A DNA stretch of 33,290 nucleotides from an uncultured Oscillospiraceae bacterium. GTDB taxonomy: Bacteria > Bacillota > Clostridia > Oscillospirales > Oscillospiraceae. The notes under the pieces were generated by a model, which worked only from the letters and a program-made list of their open reading frames with translations, was not told the DNA's origin and searched no databases. The DNA lies in contig CAJOHR010000019.1 in the NCBI GenBank assembly GCA_905234425.1, forward strand, positions 34,535-67,824. Direction: 5' to 3'. A program made the translations under genes and the position numbers. Shown here one piece after another: positions 29,830-33,290 of this stretch; within the stretch, counting starts at the first letter, position 1; each line of letters opens with the position of its first letter.

Positions 29830-30477
29830 TTACGTTCCCTCTTTCATCAGTTTTTTGTTCCGTTTCCGCTGCCGCAGCAGGATCCCCATGGCCTTGAGGC
29901 CGTACCGGATCCCCAGCTTCAGGGCGCCGCCCAGGGTGATATCCAGGGTGGCCTTTGCATAGACTGTATGCTCCGGCGTCAGGAAGTCGATGTCTGCCTG
30001 CACATCCGGATTTTTGATGATAAACACCCGCTCCAGCACGGTCCACAGGTTGCCGATGGCAGCCCAGGCCTGGCCGTAGAGAATGGCGGATTTGGCCGGG
30101 TCCTCCCCGCCGCCGCCCACGGTCAGATGGAGGGTCAGCTCCCGGATTACGAGCTTCCGCCGAAGCCCCTTCTGGGCTTCGATGGCAAGGCCGAGGAGCT
30201 CCTTGAACATGGGCAGCTTCCCGCCCTTTTTCTTCGGCTGCTCATGGTGCTCCGCTTCCTTGGGCTTCTCTTCTTTCGGTTTTTCCTTCTTCTTTTTCTT
30301 CTCCTTTTGAGGCTTTTTCGGCTTCTCGGGTTTGGGCAGGATTTTGAAGGAGAAGGGGCCCGCCTTCACCGCCACCCAATACCCTTCGGCGCTGTATTCC
30401 GCCGTGGCTCCGATCCGCAGGAAGCCCAGCAGGATCAGAAGCAGCAGGATTCCGCCCAGGACACAGAGGGCTGTCAT
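29830..30477 (-). CDS. DUF2953 domain-containing membrane protein
   Basis: A 215-aa protein with an N-terminal helix (LCVLGGILLLLILLGFLRIG), a short beta segment, then an extremely charged Lys/Glu/Pro stretch (about 49-86; KEKKKKKEKPKEEKPKE), and a C-terminal DUF2953-like region (LRRKLVIRELTLHLTVGGGG and GIRYGLKAMGILLRQRKRNKK). The function is unknown; its place between scpB and gerW is conserved in Clostridia, suggesting sporulation or membrane-associated work. ATG 30477 overlaps the scpB stop by 4 nt (ATGA). Confidence 0.88.
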   Translation of the reverse strand: MTALCVLGGILLLLILLGFLRIGATAEYSAEGYWVAVKAGPFSFKILPKPEKPKKPQKEKKKKKEKPKEEKPKEAEHHEQPKKKGGKLPMFKELLGLAIEAQKGLRRKLVIRELTLHLTVGGGGEDPAKSAILYGQAWAAIGNLWTVLERVFIIKNPDVQADIDFLTPEHTVYAKATLDITLGGALKLGIRYGLKAMGILLRQRKRNKKLMKEGT

Positions 30478-31091
30478 GGCGCTTCGCCGCCGGCCTGCGG
30501 CGTCTCACGCGCCGTCTGCCGGTCCGCCTCCTGCTCGTCCTCCGCCGCCCGCAGGCGCTCGATGGCCTCCGGGTCCACGCTGCCGGCAGGCAGATCCACC
30601 TCCGGCAGCTCCGACAGAGAACTGAGGCCGAAGGTCCGAAGGAAATCCGGCGTGGTGCCGTAGAGGATGGGCCGTCCCGGCACCGCCAGCCGTCCCTGCT
30701 CCTCAATGAGCTTTTTGTTCATGAGATTGCCGATGGTATAGGAGCTGTCCACGCCCCGGATCTGCTCCACAAAGGCCTTTGTGGTGGGCTGATAGTAGGC
30801 GATGACCGTCAGGGTCTCCAGGGCCGAGGCGCTGAGCTTGGGAGGCTTCCGCGTCTCCAGGGCTCTGGTGATGACCTCGGCCTGCTCCCCGGCGGAAACC
30901 ATCTGATAGGCGTCCTCCAGGGCAACGATCCGGACGCCCCGGCGCTGGAAGGCCAGCGCGTCCATAAGCGCTCTCGCCTCCTGATGCACCGTCTCGACCT
31001 CCAGGCCCATGGCCAGAGCGATCCGCTCGGCCCCCACAGGCTCTCCGGCGGCGAATAGGATGGCCTCAATTCCCCGCTGGTTCTCCGACAT
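30474..31091 (-). CDS. scpB: Segregation and condensation protein B
   Basis: Kleisin-associated subunit of the SMC-ScpAB condensin, which compacts and segregates the chromosome. 205 aa with two winged-helix parts: EAILFAAGEPVGAERIALAMG at the N-terminus and LETLTVIAYYQPTTKAFVEQIRGVDSSYTIGNLMNKKLI in the middle, then RPILYGTTPDFLRTFGL, which are ScpB hallmarks. The C-terminus ends in an acidic, Arg/Glu-rich tail. ATG 31091 is preferred over TTG 31097. The gene overlaps the end of scpA by 26 nt, so translation is coupled. Confidence 0.95.
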   Translation of the reverse strand: MSENQRGIEAILFAAGEPVGAERIALAMGLEVETVHQEARALMDALAFQRRGVRIVALEDAYQMVSAGEQAEVITRALETRKPPKLSASALETLTVIAYYQPTTKAFVEQIRGVDSSYTIGNLMNKKLIEEQGRLAVPGRPILYGTTPDFLRTFGLSSLSELPEVDLPAGSVDPEAIERLRAAEDEQEADRQTARETPQAGGEAP

Positions 31092-31884
31092 CCCCAAGGA
31101 GCTCCACCTCCCTTTCCTCGGGCATTTTCACATAGTCTATCTCCAGCTCTCCGTCCGCATCGGAAACCCGGACGGAGTTCAGTTTGCATAATTCCAGAAT
31201 GGACAGGAAGGTGGCCACCAGCTCCGACCGGGACCGGCTGCCCCGGAACAGATTCTTCAGCTTGGCCTTTCCCCGCCGCAGCAGCCCCTTTAAAAGCTCC
31301 GCCGCCTTCCGCTCCACGGGATAGGGCTCCTTGCCCACGATGCCCTGGAAAGCGGTGATGGGGGACGGCGCCTTCCCATCCGAACGCTCCCGCATGGTGA
31401 GGAAGGCCCGGCGCAGATCCTCCCGGTCATGCTCATACCGATAGGTCTGGTCTCGCCGCAGGGGCTCCGGCTCCTTTGTAAAGAGGTTCCGGCCGATTTC
31501 CCCCCTGCCCTCCAGCCAGGACGCGGGACTCCGGAGCTTTTCCATGATCTCCTGCCGACGGCGCTGCTCCAGCGACTGGATCAGCAGTTCCATCTCCGAC
31601 AGGCCCTCCCGGCGCTCCGCCTCGCTGAGCAGCATCTTCGTCTTGATGAGCACAAGCTGGGAGGCCATGGTGATGAACTCGCTGGCGATTTCCAGATCCA
31701 TCCGCTTCATTTCCTCCAGGTAGGCAAGATACTGCTCCAGGATTACGGAGATCTGAATGTCCCGGATTTCGATTTTATTCTTGCTGAGCAGCAGTAAAAT
31801 CACGTCCAGGGGCCCGGAAAAGTCCTCAGGCTCGGCGTTTTTCGATTTCACCACATGGCTCAGATGGTAGGTCGGTTCGTTCAT
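31066..31884 (-). CDS. scpA: Segregation and condensation protein A (kleisin)
   Basis: Bridges SMC heads in the condensin complex. 272 aa. The N-terminal SMC-binding segment has FSGPLDVILLLLSKNKIEIRDI, then YLAYLEEMKRMDLEIASEFITMASQLVLIKTKMLL, both classic ScpA signatures. The C-terminal winged helix (FRGSRSRSELVATFLSILELCK) is present. ATG 31884 has GGGAGG 5 nt upstream. It lies 14 nt after the M50 protease gene in the same operon. Confidence 0.96.
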   Translation of the reverse strand: MNEPTYHLSHVVKSKNAEPEDFSGPLDVILLLLSKNKIEIRDIQISVILEQYLAYLEEMKRMDLEIASEFITMASQLVLIKTKMLLSEAERREGLSEMELLIQSLEQRRRQEIMEKLRSPASWLEGRGEIGRNLFTKEPEPLRRDQTYRYEHDREDLRRAFLTMRERSDGKAPSPITAFQGIVGKEPYPVERKAAELLKGLLRRGKAKLKNLFRGSRSRSELVATFLSILELCKLNSVRVSDADGELEIDYVKMPEEREVELLGDVGEPAGN

Positions 31885-31898
31885 AGGTTCCTCCCGCC

Positions 31899-32591
31899 TC
31901 AGCCGAACAGGGCTTGAAGGATGTAATAGGGAAACGCGGAAATGGCGGACAGGCCGTTCAGCAGGGCGGTCCGGCAGAAAATCAGGGGCCTGTCCAGAAG
32001 TCCGGACCAGAGCAGGACGATCATCAGCAGGAAGCCGTACTTCTCATACCGGAGGATCTGATAGTAGACCTTCTCCGGCAAAAGGGCATTTAATACCTTG
32101 CTGCCGTCCAGGGGCGGCACGGGGATCACATTGAACACCGCAAGACCTACGCTCAGAATGGCCACATATTCAAAGAAGGTCACCAGGAAACCGGAGATGG
32201 CGCCGCCGAACCTTTGGTTTACATAAATTGCTCCCGCCCGAAGGCACAGAGCCAGAAAGGCCAGAACCACGTTGGAGATGGGTCCTGCCGCGGCGGTGAT
32301 GGCCATATCACGGACCGGATGCCGGAAGTTCCGCATGTTGATGGGCACAGGCTTGGCCCAGCCAAACCGGAAAATCGCCATCATCAGAAGGCCCCAGACG
32401 TCCACGTGGCGGATGGGATTGAAGGTGAGGCGGCCGGCGTTCTTCGCCGTGGGGTCCCCCAGCTTCAGGGCTGTGACACCGTGGCTGACCTCGTGGAACA
32501 TGATGCAGACCAGGGAGGCCGCTACGATCACCACATAATCCCAAATATACCCGAAATTCAGCTGGCTCAGCCAGTTCGTAAAGGACTGCAT
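31899..32591 (-). CDS. Site-2-type (M50 family) membrane metalloprotease
   Basis: A 230-aa polytopic membrane protein with the zinc motif HEVSH (starting at His33, IMFHEVSHG) inside a membrane helix and the second ligand motif PPLDGSKVLN (the Asp). About five to six helices are predicted. It has no PDZ domain and is short, so it belongs to the small M50B class rather than the RseP class. Its targets are unknown; in spore formers small M50 proteases often process membrane regulators. The start is ATG 32591 with GGAGG 6 nt upstream. It heads the scpA-scpB-gerW-rluB operon. Confidence 0.92.
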   Translation of the reverse strand: MQSFTNWLSQLNFGYIWDYVVIVAASLVCIMFHEVSHGVTALKLGDPTAKNAGRLTFNPIRHVDVWGLLMMAIFRFGWAKPVPINMRNFRHPVRDMAITAAAGPISNVVLAFLALCLRAGAIYVNQRFGGAISGFLVTFFEYVAILSVGLAVFNVIPVPPLDGSKVLNALLPEKVYYQILRYEKYGFLLMIVLLWSGLLDRPLIFCRTALLNGLSAISAFPYYILQALFG

Positions 32592-32614
32592 ACCACACCT
32601 CCGTCTGACAAGTC

Positions 32615-32643
32615 AGTATACCACGGATTTTTCATATTAGCAA
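32615..32643 (-). promoter_or_regulatory. Sigma-A promoter of the M50-scpA-scpB operon
   Basis: TTGCTA (32638-32643), 17-nt spacer, TATACT (32615-32620) with TGG before the -10. The -35 abuts the engB terminator U-tract, so the two are tightly packed. Confidence 0.65.
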
Positions 32644-32675
32644 GAAAAAGCAGGGAGCGTTTTGCCGCACCCTGC
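32644..32675 (-). terminator. Terminator of engB
   Basis: On the minus strand GCAGGG-GCG pairs with CGC-CCCTGC, followed by TTTTTCTT. It lies directly after the engB stop at 32684. Confidence 0.85.
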
Positions 32676-32683
32676 CGTTTTTC

Positions 32684-33286
32684 CTATTCCGTCACAATGG
32701 GCTCGCCCCGGGCGATGCACTCGATGCACTCCACCAGATCCTCCCGGCCCGTGCCCTTTTCCGCGGAGAAGGGGATCAGAATGTCCGTGTCCCGGAGATC
32801 CAGGTCCCCGTAGATCCGGTCCAGGTTGGGCTCGATGTCCCGCTTCCGGAGCTTGTCGAGCTTGTTGGCCAGCACCACAAAGGGGCAGCCCGCGTCCTGG
32901 AACCATTTGGCCATATTGATATCATTCTTTGTGGGCGCGTGGCGGGCGTCCACGATGAAGATCCCCAGGCTGATGAGACCGGCGGCGAAATACTGCTCCA
33001 TGAGCTTTGCCCACCGGGCCTTTTCGCTCTGAGAGACCTTGGCGTAGCCGTAGCCCGGCAGATCCACCAGATAGGCCGCCTCGTCCACAAGAAAATAGTT
33101 GATGTGGATGGTCTTTCCGGGAGAGGAGCCCACGTAGGCCATCTTCTTCCGCTGGAGCACCCGGTTGATCACCGAGGACTTGCCCACGTTGGACTTGCCC
33201 GCAAAGGCGATCTGGGGGATCCCGTCCTTCGGAAACTGCTCCGGACTTGCCGCCGACAGCTTGAATTCCACCTTCTGAAAGTTCAT
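32684..33286 (-). CDS. engB: Ribosome biogenesis GTPase EngB/YsxC
   Basis: An essential GTPase for 50S subunit assembly. 200 aa. G1 AGKSNVGKSSVINRVL, G3 VDLPGYGYAKVS and G4 NKLDKLRKRD are intact; the N-terminal IAFAGKSN and the interaction switch around KTIHINYF match EngB. ATG 33286 is four bases before the window end, so upstream context (often lon or clpX) is not visible. It is followed by a strong terminator. Confidence 0.96.
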   Translation of the reverse strand: MNFQKVEFKLSAASPEQFPKDGIPQIAFAGKSNVGKSSVINRVLQRKKMAYVGSSPGKTIHINYFLVDEAAYLVDLPGYGYAKVSQSEKARWAKLMEQYFAAGLISLGIFIVDARHAPTKNDINMAKWFQDAGCPFVVLANKLDKLRKRDIEPNLDRIYGDLDLRDTDILIPFSAEKGTGREDLVECIECIARGEPIVTE

Positions 33287-33290
33287 GGTC

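Noticed and set aside
1..33290. tRNA or rRNA genes
   Set aside because: No cloverleaf-like sequence or rRNA signature was noticed on either strand by eye; a tRNAscan run could overturn this.

Overview
The window looks like a chromosomal segment of a GC-rich, anaerobic, spore-forming Clostridia, most likely the Oscillospiraceae/Oscillospirales group of gut bacteria. The clues are the fused IspH-ribosomal S1 gene, the order scpA-scpB-DUF2953-gerW-carboxypeptidase-rluB, a YlmC/YmxH-type protein, a GerW-type spore protein, and AT-rich sigma-A promoters set in GC-rich genes. Genus is not resolvable from sequence reading alone. Almost all genes lie on the minus strand. The only plus-strand genes are ylmC-like (8.7 kb), a tiny toxin-like peptide (13.9 kb), and the block ABC-F, ridA, argF, GNAT (17.8-21.4 kb).

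Region 1 (1-9.2 kb): one tight minus-strand operon encodes a phospho-signalling island. In transcription order it has a transmembrane Ser/Thr kinase with extracellular leucine-rich repeats, a zinc-ribbon FHA protein, a PP2C phosphatase, an HtrA-like protease with a cytoplasmic FHA domain, a second PP2C, and a von Willebrand A protein with a cytoplasmic FHA domain. Two near-identical palindromic repeats bracket this block. Region 2 (9.2-13.3 kb): folD, a class B penicillin-binding protein and a SEDS glycosyltransferase (FtsW/RodA family) carrying an N-terminal FHA domain. This suggests that kinase signalling reaches the cell-wall synthesis machinery, as in the actinobacterial pstP-rodA-pbpA-pknA-pknB locus.

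Region 3 (13.3-14.4 kb): a small-gene zone dense in regulatory RNA. It holds a 53-aa protein behind a long hairpin leader ending in what looks like a conditional terminator. It also holds a type I toxin-antitoxin-like locus (28-aa hydrophobic peptide, sequestered ribosome binding site, antisense promoter) and a 52-aa charged helical protein with its own strong promoter.

Region 4 (14.4-21.4 kb): htpG under a perfect CIRCE operator, a DUF815 AAA ATPase, a divergent ABC-F ATPase, then ridA-argF-GNAT. Region 5 (21.6-27.3 kb): rpiR, flavoprotein, cmk, plsC and ispH-rpsA, with overlapping stop/start codons through cmk-plsC-ispH. Region 6 (27.5-33.3 kb): rluB, D,D-carboxypeptidase, gerW, DUF2953, scpB, scpA and an M50 protease in one operon, then engB at the window end. 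Regions 5 and 6 are conserved housekeeping/sporulation neighbourhoods; novelty is concentrated in regions 1-3.
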